Below are positions 10,195 through 19,720 of a stretch of DNA of 64,000 bases, in pieces. The notes beneath the pieces are model-generated. The model was not told the origin of the DNA. It worked only from the letters and a program-made list of their open reading frames with translations, and did no database searches. Made by a program: the position numbers and the translations under genes. This stretch comes from an uncultured Gammaproteobacteria bacterium (GTDB lineage: Bacteria > Pseudomonadota > Gammaproteobacteria > Pseudomonadales > Pseudohongiellaceae). Each line of letters starts with the position of its first letter. Positions within the stretch are counted from its first letter, which is position 1. The DNA lies in the NCBI GenBank assembly GCA_913060975.1, contig CAJXVC010000003.1:62001-126000 (forward strand), read 5' to 3'.

Positions 10195-11658
10195 ATGGAT
10201 AAAAGCGATAAAGACGGCATCCGCCTGCCCATCAAGATCGACAGCACATCCAACGGGGAATACGAGCCGATTCCCATCTCACCGATCAACGAAAAAGGTA
10301 ATCGCCTGGCTTTGGAGCAGGCGACTGAGAACGCGCGTCGCACAGGTAAATCCCGGCGCGACTTTCTGGTATCCAGCTGCGGCGCCGCCAGCACCTTGCT
10401 GGCCTTTAATCAGGCCAATGCTTTTCACCAGCGCACTGGCGGCTACTTCGATCTCGTCGCTGAGGCGGCTCTGGATGGCGCTGCGGCCAAGGCTCAGGTA
10501 GAAGGCGGTGAATTCATTTTTGATGTGCAGGGACATTATGTGAATCCAGAAGGGGACTGGTTGAGCCAGATACCACCCGACTCACGCCCCTATGCGGGCA
10601 TGGAGAAGGCGGCTTGCGAGATGGCCAATGACGGCGGTAATCGCGGCTATCTGGACTGCTTGTCCCAGAGTGAGTTCATCAAGGATATCTTCATGGACAG
10701 CGACACCGACATTATGGTGCTGTCATTCGTGCCATCGACTCGCGAAACTGAACCGGTCACTATTGAGGATGCTGATGAGACCCGCCGCATCGTGGCTGAG
10801 TTAGAGGGTAGCAAGCGCTTGATGATCCATGGTCGGGTCAATCCCAATCAGGAAGGCGATCTGGAAGGCATGGATGAACTGGCCGAAAACTGGAATATCT
10901 CCGCATTCAAGACCTATACTCAATACGGCCCCGGTGGCGTGGGGTTTTTCCTGCATGATGCGCCGGGTCGAGCCATGATCGAACGGGCGCGCCGCCTTGG
11001 TGTGCGTAATATTTGTGTGCACAAAGGGCTACCGTTCGGGCCGCAGTCTTACGAGCACAGCCAGTGCTCCGACATCGGTATCGTAGCTCGAGATTACCCG
11101 GACATGAACTTTTTAATCTACCATTCCGGTTTTGTGGCAGGCAATGAAGAGCAGCCATATGTGGATGGTGCCGGGCGTGATGGTATTGATACGCTGATTC
11201 AGTCCCTGATCGACAATGAGATCGCCCCCAATTCGAACGTCTATGCCGAACTAGGCAGCACCTGGCGCTTTTTGATGCGCGACCCGAACAATGCGGCGCA
11301 TGCGCTGGGTAAACTGTTCCGCTATGTCGGAGAGGATAATGTGCTATGGGGGACGGACTCGATCTGGTACGGCTCACCTCAGGATCAGATTCAGGCCTTT
11401 CGCACGTTTCAGATATCCGAGGAATTTCAGGAGCGCTTTGGCTACCCGGCGATCACTCCTGAACTGCGTCGCAAGGTGTTTGGCCTGAATGCGTCCGTGC
11501 CCTACGGTATTGATGAGGCAGAGATTCGCCTGTTGACCGCGAACGATATGGTTAGCGCAGAAAAGCTGGCCTATCTGGAAAACCCGTCGCCCAGCTTTCT
11601 GACTTACGGGCCCAAGAACCGGCGCGAATTCCTCAATTTCCTGAAGTGGGGCGGTTAG
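10195..11658 (+). CDS. Tat-exported amidohydrolase (amidohydrolase_2-like)
   Basis: KSRRDFLVSSCGA Tat motif; VHKG...YHSGF...WGTDS motifs. Confidence 0.75.
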   Translation: MDKSDKDGIRLPIKIDSTSNGEYEPIPISPINEKGNRLALEQATENARRTGKSRRDFLVSSCGAASTLLAFNQANAFHQRTGGYFDLVAEAALDGAAAKAQVEGGEFIFDVQGHYVNPEGDWLSQIPPDSRPYAGMEKAACEMANDGGNRGYLDCLSQSEFIKDIFMDSDTDIMVLSFVPSTRETEPVTIEDADETRRIVAELEGSKRLMIHGRVNPNQEGDLEGMDELAENWNISAFKTYTQYGPGGVGFFLHDAPGRAMIERARRLGVRNICVHKGLPFGPQSYEHSQCSDIGIVARDYPDMNFLIYHSGFVAGNEEQPYVDGAGRDGIDTLIQSLIDNEIAPNSNVYAELGSTWRFLMRDPNNAAHALGKLFRYVGEDNVLWGTDSIWYGSPQDQIQAFRTFQISEEFQERFGYPAITPELRRKVFGLNASVPYGIDEAEIRLLTANDMVSAEKLAYLENPSPSFLTYGPKNRREFLNFLKWGG

Positions 11659-12026
11659 TCACGCAGTACTGCAATGAGTGCGAGGGTGGCAGCTACTGCG
11701 ACAGCCATGAAGAGCAGTGGCGCCGACTGCAGCCCGGACAGAGCGAGTTCGATACCAGTCGGCAATTGCTCACGGGCCAGTTCTGCGAACCATTCGCGAT
11801 AGGCAGTAAGCCATTGCTGGATCTGCCGTGGTACGCCGGCGGCAATCGCCAACACTAGCCAGATGACTCCCACTAGTCCAAAAAGCCTCGGCTGACGCTG
11901 ATTGTCGGACAGCGGCTTTTCGTGTTGCAAGTGCTGTGCTACCTCGTCAGTGAAGCCGCTGTCGGCTAGCATTGCAGAGCCTCCCAGCAAGCGATCCAGT
12001 TCCTTGTCAGTTATTTTCGGTTGCAT
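11655..12026 (-). CDS. putative anti-sigma-like small membrane protein
   Basis: two hydrophobic segments; overlaps the 3' end of the ECF sigma gene. Confidence 0.5.
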   Translation of the reverse strand: MQPKITDKELDRLLGGSAMLADSGFTDEVAQHLQHEKPLSDNQRQPRLFGLVGVIWLVLAIAAGVPRQIQQWLTAYREWFAELAREQLPTGIELALSGLQSAPLLFMAVAVAATLALIAVLRD

Positions 12027-12685
12027 TGTTTGCTTGCCATGGGTTTTGACGTGTCATGTGTGCTGTGGGTTTGTCCAAGGAGCTCACGCAGTTTTTTCTT
12101 GCCGCGCAAGATGCGCGATTTAACGGTGCCCACAGGCAGTTCGAGAATTGTGGCTGCCTCAGCATGGGAGAAGCCGTAACTATGACATAGCGAAATCGCT
12201 GCGCGTTCGCCGCTGTCCAACTTACCCATTGCCTGTTCCAGATCCAGCTGTTCAGTACTCGGCTGTTCATAGCGATCATGAAGCACAGCAAATTGCTGAC
12301 TATAAGTGGTGACAACATCAGTGTAGCGGGTCGCGCTGCGGCGCTGTTGCAGGAATTCCCGATAAGCGATGCTGTACAGCCAGCTCTGGAACTGGCCGGC
12401 ATTGCCGGTAAAGCTGGGCAGCTTGCGATAGGCCTGCAGAAAGGTATCCTGGGCCAAGTCGTCGGCCAGGGAATAGTGCTGGCAGAGCCTTACGAGAAAC
12501 GCCCGTAATTGTCCCTGATGCAACCGCACGACAGTTGCGAACGCATCCGTATCTGACTGGAGGCGGGCGCGTTCGATCAGGCTCAATTCCTTGTTCAAGA
12601 AATGTCGTATCTTGGTAATCCTCGACTGAGGTTGATCATGGCTCGCGCAAGCGCAATTTGCCAGACAGGAGCAAGGCGCCACCAA
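12011..12685 (-). CDS. ECF-type RNA polymerase sigma factor
   Basis: region 2 (DDLAQDTFLQAYRKLPSF) and region 4 (HAEAATILELPVGTVKSRILRGKKKLRELL); exact start uncertain. Confidence 0.85.
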   Translation of the reverse strand: MVAPCSCLANCACASHDQPQSRITKIRHFLNKELSLIERARLQSDTDAFATVVRLHQGQLRAFLVRLCQHYSLADDLAQDTFLQAYRKLPSFTGNAGQFQSWLYSIAYREFLQQRRSATRYTDVVTTYSQQFAVLHDRYEQPSTEQLDLEQAMGKLDSGERAAISLCHSYGFSHAEAATILELPVGTVKSRILRGKKKLRELLGQTHSTHDTSKPMASKQCNRK

Positions 12686-13004
12686 TGAATAAAGGAATCA
12701 TGCCGATTATAGCGCCCTCCATGCCGTCACTTATATAGAATGTCACAGAGAGGGGTAGGCCGATGGCGATCCAGATAAGGCCTTTACGGTAATCGACTTT
12801 ATGGGAATTGCCCATACCTTCGCCAATTAGCTTGAGTATCTCCGGGTCAGCATTGCCACCCAGTTCGACGATTCTGGCCAGCGTATCCAGCTTTTTGACG
12901 CGGGCTTTGTAGAGTAGCAGTACGACGCTAATAATTACTGCTGCGAGCATTATCGGCACGAATATGACCGCTAGCACTCCTTCGGCATTGTCACCCATGG
13001 GCAT
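12636..13004 (-). CDS. small membrane protein (DUF6249-like)
   Basis: three hydrophobic segments; encoded directly upstream of the sigma factor. Confidence 0.5.
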   Translation of the reverse strand: MPMGDNAEGVLAVIFVPIMLAAVIISVVLLLYKARVKKLDTLARIVELGGNADPEILKLIGEGMGNSHKVDYRKGLIWIAIGLPLSVTFYISDGMEGAIIGMIPLFIGGALLLSGKLRLREP

Positions 13005-13064
13005 CTCTCTCCTGAATAAAAAACGTTACTACCCAGTAAGATGCTGCTCAGTCCCGCATTGGAT

Positions 13065-14030
13065 TCATTTTTCTGTGTATTTGTGCACTTCGACTGTCAC
13101 ATGATCCACATCAGTTACATGGCGTAGCTGCTTTTTGTAGTGCTCCGGGGACTTGGGGACAGTGCTGACCACGGTCAGTGAGGCGGCCTGTATATTAGGA
13201 CCGACGGTCCACAAATGCAGGTCTACGACGCGATTGCCTGCTTCTTCCTCGATAGTCTGACGAATGACTTCCTGTTGCTGATCTGATACCTGTTCATCCA
13301 ACAGGATCGCACTGGTGCTCTTGAGCAGGCCCCAGCTCCAGCGAGCCACGAGAATCGCGCCGACGATGCCCATGATGGGGTCCATCCAAACCCAGCCCAG
13401 ATACTTGCCGATGAGCAGGGCGAAAATCGCCAGCAGTGAGGTGAGGGCATCAGCCAGGACATGAAGGTAGGCTGATTTCAGGTTGTGGTCGTGATGGTGG
13501 TGATCATGGTGATGATGGTGGTCGTGCTCATGATCGTGAGAATGGCCGTGATGATGATCGTGGTCATGATGGTGATCCGCACCAAGTATAACCACCGACG
13601 CGCCATTGACGATCAGGCCAAGCACAGCGACGAAGATAGCTTGATTGAAGGCAATGCTGACTGGTGAAATCAGGCGTAGGATACTTTCCCAGGCCATCAT
13701 CATGGCGAACAGGGCCAAGAGTATGGCGCCAGTGTAGCCACCCAGAGTATTGACCTTGCCGGTACCGAAGCTATAGCGCTCGTTATGGGCGTGGCGGCGG
13801 GCATAGACATAGGCAAAGAAATTGATACCGAGAGCCACGGCATGGGAGCCCATGTGCAAGCCATCTGCCAGCAGGGCCATAGAACCATAGGCGATGCCAG
13901 CAGCAATCTCCACTATCATCATGGCGAAGGTAATGGCGATGACTATCAGAGTGCGCGATTCACCCGGACGCTTCTGGTCCTGGCCAAAGCTGTGCGAGTG
14001 CCGCCAACGGTCGAGGATATCTTCTTTCAT
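13065..14030 (-). CDS. dmeF: CDF metal efflux transporter, DmeF-like
   Basis: RWRHSHSFGQD N-terminus, ALLADGLHMGSHA motif, very His-rich loop; start reset to MKEDILD. Confidence 0.8.
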   Translation of the reverse strand: MKEDILDRWRHSHSFGQDQKRPGESRTLIVIAITFAMMIVEIAAGIAYGSMALLADGLHMGSHAVALGINFFAYVYARRHAHNERYSFGTGKVNTLGGYTGAILLALFAMMMAWESILRLISPVSIAFNQAIFVAVLGLIVNGASVVILGADHHHDHDHHHGHSHDHEHDHHHHHDHHHHDHNLKSAYLHVLADALTSLLAIFALLIGKYLGWVWMDPIMGIVGAILVARWSWGLLKSTSAILLDEQVSDQQQEVIRQTIEEEAGNRVVDLHLWTVGPNIQAASLTVVSTVPKSPEHYKKQLRHVTDVDHVTVEVHKYTEK

Positions 14031-14234
14031 AATGGCGAGCCTTATAGCATGAGCATCACAGTGAAATCCAATCTTGGCCATTAGCCGTAAATGTTCTGAG
14101 AACTGGCGCGGAGGGGGCAGATTGCTCTCCTCAGCACCCTTTTTTGCGCTACACTTGAGTTAACGCTAGGCAAGGCACTGTTGCGGTTGCAATGCCAGCT
14201 AACCAGCATGCAATGGAATTTTAGAGGATTGGAT

Positions 14235-14807
14235 ATGAAAGCTTTGACATTAACACTGATGCTCGCAGGCCTGCTGCCAGCGTTCGCCCAGGCGGTGGAA
14301 GAACCACCCGCGCCGCTGGCTGAAATCACCAACTTTCGGCAGTACAGTGACCTGTTCTCCAGCGCCGGTCAACCGACTCGTGAACAGTTCCAGACTATTG
14401 CCGATCAGGGATTTGAGCGCGTGGTCTATATTGCGTTCACCAACAACCAGAACGCCTTGCCCGATGAAGATCTGGTGGTAACTGGTCTGGGCATGGAGTA
14501 CATGCAGATACCGGTCGATTTCTCCAATCCGCAGCCTTATCACTTCTATGTATTTGCCGACGCGATGGAGCGCGCCGCCGACCAGAAAACATTGCTGCAT
14601 TGCCAGGTTAACGCCCGCGCAACCGCGTTCAGCTTTTTGTATCGCGTGGTCAATGAGGGCGTACCGGTCGCTGAAGCCAAGGCAGATATGAATACTGTCT
14701 GGCAACCCAATGCAGTTTGGCGTGACTTTATCTTTGCTGTACTGGAAGAGAACAATATCGACCCGAACTGTGAGGGTTGTGACTGGACGATTCCGGATAG
14801 CCAATAG
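14235..14807 (+). CDS. secreted PTP-like / DUF442-type phosphatase family protein
   Basis: signal peptide, SAGQPTREQFQTIADQGFERVV, LLHCQVNARAT. Confidence 0.65.
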   Translation: MKALTLTLMLAGLLPAFAQAVEEPPAPLAEITNFRQYSDLFSSAGQPTREQFQTIADQGFERVVYIAFTNNQNALPDEDLVVTGLGMEYMQIPVDFSNPQPYHFYVFADAMERAADQKTLLHCQVNARATAFSFLYRVVNEGVPVAEAKADMNTVWQPNAVWRDFIFAVLEENNIDPNCEGCDWTIPDSQ

Positions 14808-14826
14808 TAGGCAGGGTAAGAACAAC

Positions 14827-14854
14827 GCGAGTGCAGCAATATTGCTACACTCGC
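14827..14854. repeat. hairpin between convergent genes
   Basis: GCGAGTG-c-AGCAAT/ATTGCT-a-CACTCGC. Confidence 0.5.
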
Positions 14855-14916
14855 ACTAGTCTATACACGATAAGTTTCTTGGTGAGGCCAATCAAATAAC
14901 AAAATAGCTGATCTGG

Positions 14917-17187
14917 CTAATTTGTTATTTCAATAGTATCTCCCTCAAGCACTCTGTTGATAGCTTCCTGAAGATTTTGCTGCGTAAACGGTTTTGGCAA
15001 GAAAGTTACGCCACTACGGTCAGCGAGTCGGGAAAGCGCATTGCTGGAATCATAGCCACTCATTAGCACTATAGGCAGCGCAGGATTAGTCTTGCGGATG
15101 TTCCCTATCACCTCAACGCCATCGCCATCACCCAGCGTTAAATCAACCAATGCGCAGTTTATGGAAGCATTGTTCAGAGTGGGTAGTGCTTCTTTCAATT
15201 CGTTGCAGCCACTGAATTGGAAAACCTGAAAATTGATTCTTTCTAAAAAGATTGTCGCCAGTTTCTGAACCTGGAGGTCATCTTCAACCAGAATGATGCC
15301 GCCGCCGTCAGCATGATCAGTGCTAGGCATGATTTCCGTTTTTGTTCGCTCTGGATATTGATCCGAGAGTGGCAAGTAAATTCGAAATAATGTGCCGCGA
15401 TCCCGTGTAGAAAAAACATCCACTGAGCCGTTGTGAGCTCGAAGAATTCCGAGCACTGCAGCGAGCCCCAGACCGGTGCCTGCATCTTTGGAAGTGAAAA
15501 ACGGATCGAATATTCGGTTGAGAGTTTTTGCATCCATGCCGCAACCGTTGTCTTCTACTTCAAACCAGGCATAGTGACCAGCCGACATTTCGGTGCTGGT
15601 GATATATGACGATTCCGCATCAGCTTTATCGGTTACTTGACCATTGGATAGCAACTCTATTTGCCCCGTTCTCAGCAAGGTTTGGCTCGCCCCTGCGTCT
15701 TTCGCGTTGGTCAGCATATTTAGTAGCACTTGGCGGATTTGTGTGGGGTCAACATTAATGGGCAAGTTGCCCCCGCTTGTTGCATCAACTATCCGCATAT
15801 TCGATGACAAGTCCTGGCGGAGAAATTCGCCGAGCTCACGCACCAGTTCCGATAGATCAACAACACGCGTTATAAAACTGGCTCTCCCGGCGTAGCCTAG
15901 CATCTGGCTCGCAAGTTCGCGGGCTTTCGAGCTTGCCTCCAGGATTGCTCTAATGCTGCTCTTGGCTTCTCCTTGTGTTGGAAGCATTTCTTCGAGTAAT
16001 TTGCCGTGACCGATGACCACTGTTAGCAGATTATTGAAGTCGTGCGCGACCCCGCCTGCCAATACACCCAGACTCTCCAGTCGTTCTGATTCCAGATTAC
16101 GCTTGACCATTGCTGACCATTCCTGAGCCTGGATGGCGAAGGCAGTAACGTCAGCAATCGAGCCGGCGAATGTTTGGTCTTCTACAGACCAGTTACGGGA
16201 TTCGCCAATGTGCTCATGGCAAACTACACCAACGATTTCACCGCGAATCCGGATCGGGGCATCCAGAAGGGCTCCGACACCGGTTGGTCGTAGGTAGCTG
16301 TCTGCCATCTCGCTAGTGCGCGGATCGGTTAGTGCGTTGTTGGCCGCCAAAGTGCGATTATCTTTGAGTGCAGAGAAATAAGCCGGGAAATCGGATTGTT
16401 TTAATGCAATCTGTTCACTGGTCGTGTCTGCATCCTGGGAATATAGATATGTGCACCGAATACTCTGCTGATCTTCACCGAAAAGCCAGATGCTGACCCT
16501 GTGGGCATTAAGTTCGTTGCTGGAGGTGCGGCAGATCTGTTTGCTCGCTGCTTCGAGATCCGCGTGTGCCAGTTCTGGAGACTGCGAGAGAGCCTGCAGT
16601 GCCTCTGTTCGATGCCGTAGTAAATTGATTCGTCGGGCTGAGGCTCGTGAGCTGTATAGCCTTTGTTCGTGCAGAATAATTGCGAAGACAGAAGCAAAGA
16701 AATAAATCGTGGCCCACTGGGTGATATCCTGAATATTGTGTAGTGCAACTGTCGCTATCCAGCTCGTTACAGAGATGGCTAAGTAGCAGTAGAACCAACG
16801 CCGGGAAGTCATTACCAAGCCGAGTATCAGGCTAAAGGCAACGAAGTTTCCTGTATGGCGAATTTCAGGCACAAGCGCCATATGCAAGACGGTATTGAAC
16901 AGGCAAAGCCCCACAAGTATGCCAAGCATTAGAAAGGCGTGTGACAAAATTTCACGGTCGGTCTGTTTCCACAGTCGAAGCTGACTGTAAATTCCGGCGG
17001 CTACAAGCGCAGAGACTCCAGCCACTGCCAGCATTATCCAGCCATTGCGACCACCAATGGCAAATGGATGGGCTACCGCCAGTGCGGTATACGCGATCGT
17101 GGTCAACAATGACAATGGGCCGAGGCTGGCCGCTACTGTTTCACGCGATGCCCTGATTGCTTCGATTTGTTGTTGCGAGTCTGCCAT
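14917..17187 (-). CDS. hybrid sensor histidine kinase with GAF and C-terminal receiver domain
   Basis: GGVAHDFNNLLTVV H-box, GTGLGLAAVLGI G-box, receiver ALVDLTLGDGDG; multi-TM N-terminus. Confidence 0.9.
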   Translation of the reverse strand: MADSQQQIEAIRASRETVAASLGPLSLLTTIAYTALAVAHPFAIGGRNGWIMLAVAGVSALVAAGIYSQLRLWKQTDREILSHAFLMLGILVGLCLFNTVLHMALVPEIRHTGNFVAFSLILGLVMTSRRWFYCYLAISVTSWIATVALHNIQDITQWATIYFFASVFAIILHEQRLYSSRASARRINLLRHRTEALQALSQSPELAHADLEAASKQICRTSSNELNAHRVSIWLFGEDQQSIRCTYLYSQDADTTSEQIALKQSDFPAYFSALKDNRTLAANNALTDPRTSEMADSYLRPTGVGALLDAPIRIRGEIVGVVCHEHIGESRNWSVEDQTFAGSIADVTAFAIQAQEWSAMVKRNLESERLESLGVLAGGVAHDFNNLLTVVIGHGKLLEEMLPTQGEAKSSIRAILEASSKARELASQMLGYAGRASFITRVVDLSELVRELGEFLRQDLSSNMRIVDATSGGNLPINVDPTQIRQVLLNMLTNAKDAGASQTLLRTGQIELLSNGQVTDKADAESSYITSTEMSAGHYAWFEVEDNGCGMDAKTLNRIFDPFFTSKDAGTGLGLAAVLGILRAHNGSVDVFSTRDRGTLFRIYLPLSDQYPERTKTEIMPSTDHADGGGIILVEDDLQVQKLATIFLERINFQVFQFSGCNELKEALPTLNNASINCALVDLTLGDGDGVEVIGNIRKTNPALPIVLMSGYDSSNALSRLADRSGVTFLPKPFTQQNLQEAINRVLEGDTIEITN

Positions 17188-17645
17188 GTTGGTGCTTTAC
17201 ACCATAACCACATAAAATCTGTGACAGATACATAATAGCCTGTTTCTGAGAATTTCATAGATATATTGACAGACAGGCGCCCGCCGCCTTTAATTAAAGG
17301 AATAAGCATTCCTGAATAAATCAGATTTATGACAGGAATTGATCAGTGAGCGACAATGATTACGGTCGTTTTCAGTAAACGCTTTAGTTTTGGGCGCTAA
17401 TAAAATAGCGAAATTACTGATACCAGAAGATCAGCAAAATTGAATTTACGATTCTGGCTTTTCCTCATGTGGAATAGGATGGCTTCATAAATAACTAGAT
17501 TGATCAAGAGTTGGCAGTTGCAAATCAAAAGATGATCAAACCTGGCGCTGGAGAACGCGCTGCCACCAATTCGTATCGGTGCCACTTGATACAGCGACGG
17601 GCATGCCGCTCTCATTCACAGATTGTTTCTATAAAGCTAAATCGC

Positions 17646-19448
17646 TTACATTGGTGCAGTTGTCAGTACTGTCCCTTCTCGGCGCGGATCAGCCGCGCCT
17701 TCCAGCTCATCCTCGTGCACAAGAATTACATGCAGCCCGGAATTCTCGCCTTCGCTTTCCTGTACGTTATAGCCAGCTTCACGTAATTGGCCGGCCAGTG
17801 CCTGGCCGGGCTCGCGGCCGATTTCCACACGCACAGTGTCTCCACGAGCAATGATATTGGGGAAATCGACTGCCTCTTGAACGCTCATTCCCCAGTCGAC
17901 AATGCCAATAATGGTCTTGGCAGTATAGGCGGGGATAGAGTTGCCGCCGGGTGAGCCGGTAACCATATACAGTTCATTATCGCTGTCGAGCAAGATCGAG
18001 GGTGACATGGATGAGCGCGGACGGGCGCCAGGTCGCACTTGATTGGCGGCCTCTGGTGTATCGGGATTGTACTCGCGAGCGAAATCGGTCAGCTCGTTGT
18101 TGAGCAGAAAGCCGGCGGCCCAGCGTGATGAGCCAAAGGCGGACTCGACAGTCATCGTGATAGAAACAGCGTTGCCGGCATCGTCAACTATGGAAAAGTG
18201 AGTGGTGCCCGCAGGCTCTTGTGTGCTGTCGGGGCTGAACACGGCAGCAGTCTCGCCGCCCAGTACAGAAGCCGGATCGCCATGGGTTGGTGACTCGCCG
18301 GGAGCGATTGGGTTTGCTCCGCGGCTCTGCAGGTAAGCAGGGTCTAGTAAGAGTTCCAGCGGTACGTCGACACGGTCCGGATCACCGAAGTAATAGTCGC
18401 GGTCAGCATAGGCCAGACGCTGGGCATCAACAAACGCTTTGACGCGCTCAAACTCAGTCGGGTTTTCCGGGACGAGTGTGTCATACATATTGGCAACCAT
18501 GATTTGCATGGCGCCTGACGAAGGGGGTGTTGCGGAGCATACTGTCAGGTCACGCCATGGGCCGCAGATTGCCTCGCGTTCAATCGCCTCGTAGCTGGCC
18601 ATGTCTTCCATGGTCAAGCTGCCACCGTCGGGTTCTGCTTGCGTGGCCGCAACAATGGCCTCGGCGATCTCGCCGGTGTAAAAAGCCTCCGGGCCTTCGT
18701 CGACAATGCGTTGCAGGGTAGCGGCATATTCGGGGTTACGCACCAGAGCGCCGGGTTGAATGGCTTCGCCGTCAGGGAAGAAGTACTCGGCCGCACCGGG
18801 GTTCTCATCCAGTCGTGATACCTGGGCGATGCGAGGTAGCAAGCCGGCCATCTTTTCGGTGGCGACAAAACCTTCGCTGGCCAATTCGATGGCCGGTTCA
18901 AACAAGCTTGCCCACGGCAGTTTGCCGTAGTTGTCATGGGCCAGTTTATATAGGGCCACGGCGCCGGGCACGCCGACTGCCTTGCCACTCTGCCAGGCGT
19001 TCAAAAAACCCATGACCTCACCGTCCTGCATGAACATATCAGCTGCGGCGCCAGCCGGAGCAGCCTCGCGGCCATCATAGAAGCGTACGCGCTTGTTGTC
19101 CTGCTCAAAGACCACCATGAAGCCGCCGCCGCCCAGTCCTGAGCTTTCGGGCTCTACCAGACCGAGCACCGCGTGCGCCGCGATAGCGGCATCGACGGCG
19201 TGACCACCCTGGGCCAGCATTTCAGCGGCCGCGTCCGTGGCATAAGGGTTGGCCACTGCAGCCATGAAACCAAGATCCCATGCAGAGGCGGCGTTCGAAA
19301 TTGCCGGTATAGCCGGAATAGGTGAAACGGGCTGCGCGCCTGCGCTGTTGTCATCAGTGTTGCTCGCACTTGGTGCCGGTGTCGACTGCGGCGCTTCGGA
19401 ACAATAAGTTAGCAATGACAATAACAGCGTGATTACAACGGTTCTCAT
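17646..19448 (-). CDS. ggt: gamma-glutamyltransferase, lipoprotein/secreted
   Basis: GGHAVDAAIAAHAVLGLVEPESSGLGGGGF; catalytic TTHFSIVD. Confidence 0.92.
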   Translation of the reverse strand: MRTVVITLLLSLLTYCSEAPQSTPAPSASNTDDNSAGAQPVSPIPAIPAISNAASAWDLGFMAAVANPYATDAAAEMLAQGGHAVDAAIAAHAVLGLVEPESSGLGGGGFMVVFEQDNKRVRFYDGREAAPAGAAADMFMQDGEVMGFLNAWQSGKAVGVPGAVALYKLAHDNYGKLPWASLFEPAIELASEGFVATEKMAGLLPRIAQVSRLDENPGAAEYFFPDGEAIQPGALVRNPEYAATLQRIVDEGPEAFYTGEIAEAIVAATQAEPDGGSLTMEDMASYEAIEREAICGPWRDLTVCSATPPSSGAMQIMVANMYDTLVPENPTEFERVKAFVDAQRLAYADRDYYFGDPDRVDVPLELLLDPAYLQSRGANPIAPGESPTHGDPASVLGGETAAVFSPDSTQEPAGTTHFSIVDDAGNAVSITMTVESAFGSSRWAAGFLLNNELTDFAREYNPDTPEAANQVRPGARPRSSMSPSILLDSDNELYMVTGSPGGNSIPAYTAKTIIGIVDWGMSVQEAVDFPNIIARGDTVRVEIGREPGQALAGQLREAGYNVQESEGENSGLHVILVHEDELEGAADPRREGTVLTTAPM

Positions 19449-19667
19449 GGTGTGATTCTCGGATGTCAGAATGGGGAAATGATGAGTTGAGAGTGTTGGT
19501 TTCCGGTATTGCCTGCAGCACTCTCAAACCAGCTTCAAGCTTACCATAACAGCAGTTTACCGCCAGCGGTGGGACGGATGGATATCACGACGTTGCGCTG
19601 TGGTACGGTACTTGCGGCCAGACCAAGGCTGACTGCTCACAGGGTTTGTTGAAAAGCAGATATAAAA

Positions 19668-19689
19668 AAGGCGAGCCGAGGCTCGCCTT
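19668..19689 (-). terminator. Rho-independent terminator
   Basis: AAGGCGAGCC-GA-GGCTCGCCTT; T-rich on the minus strand. Confidence 0.75.
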
Positions 19690-19720
19690 TTGCACAGTCT
19701 GTGAATGCGCCGGGGGAGAG

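Noticed and set aside
13485-13667. Met/Val-only plus-strand ORF (MVVMVVIMVMMVVV...)
   Set aside because: Reverse complement of the His/Asp-rich DmeF loop.
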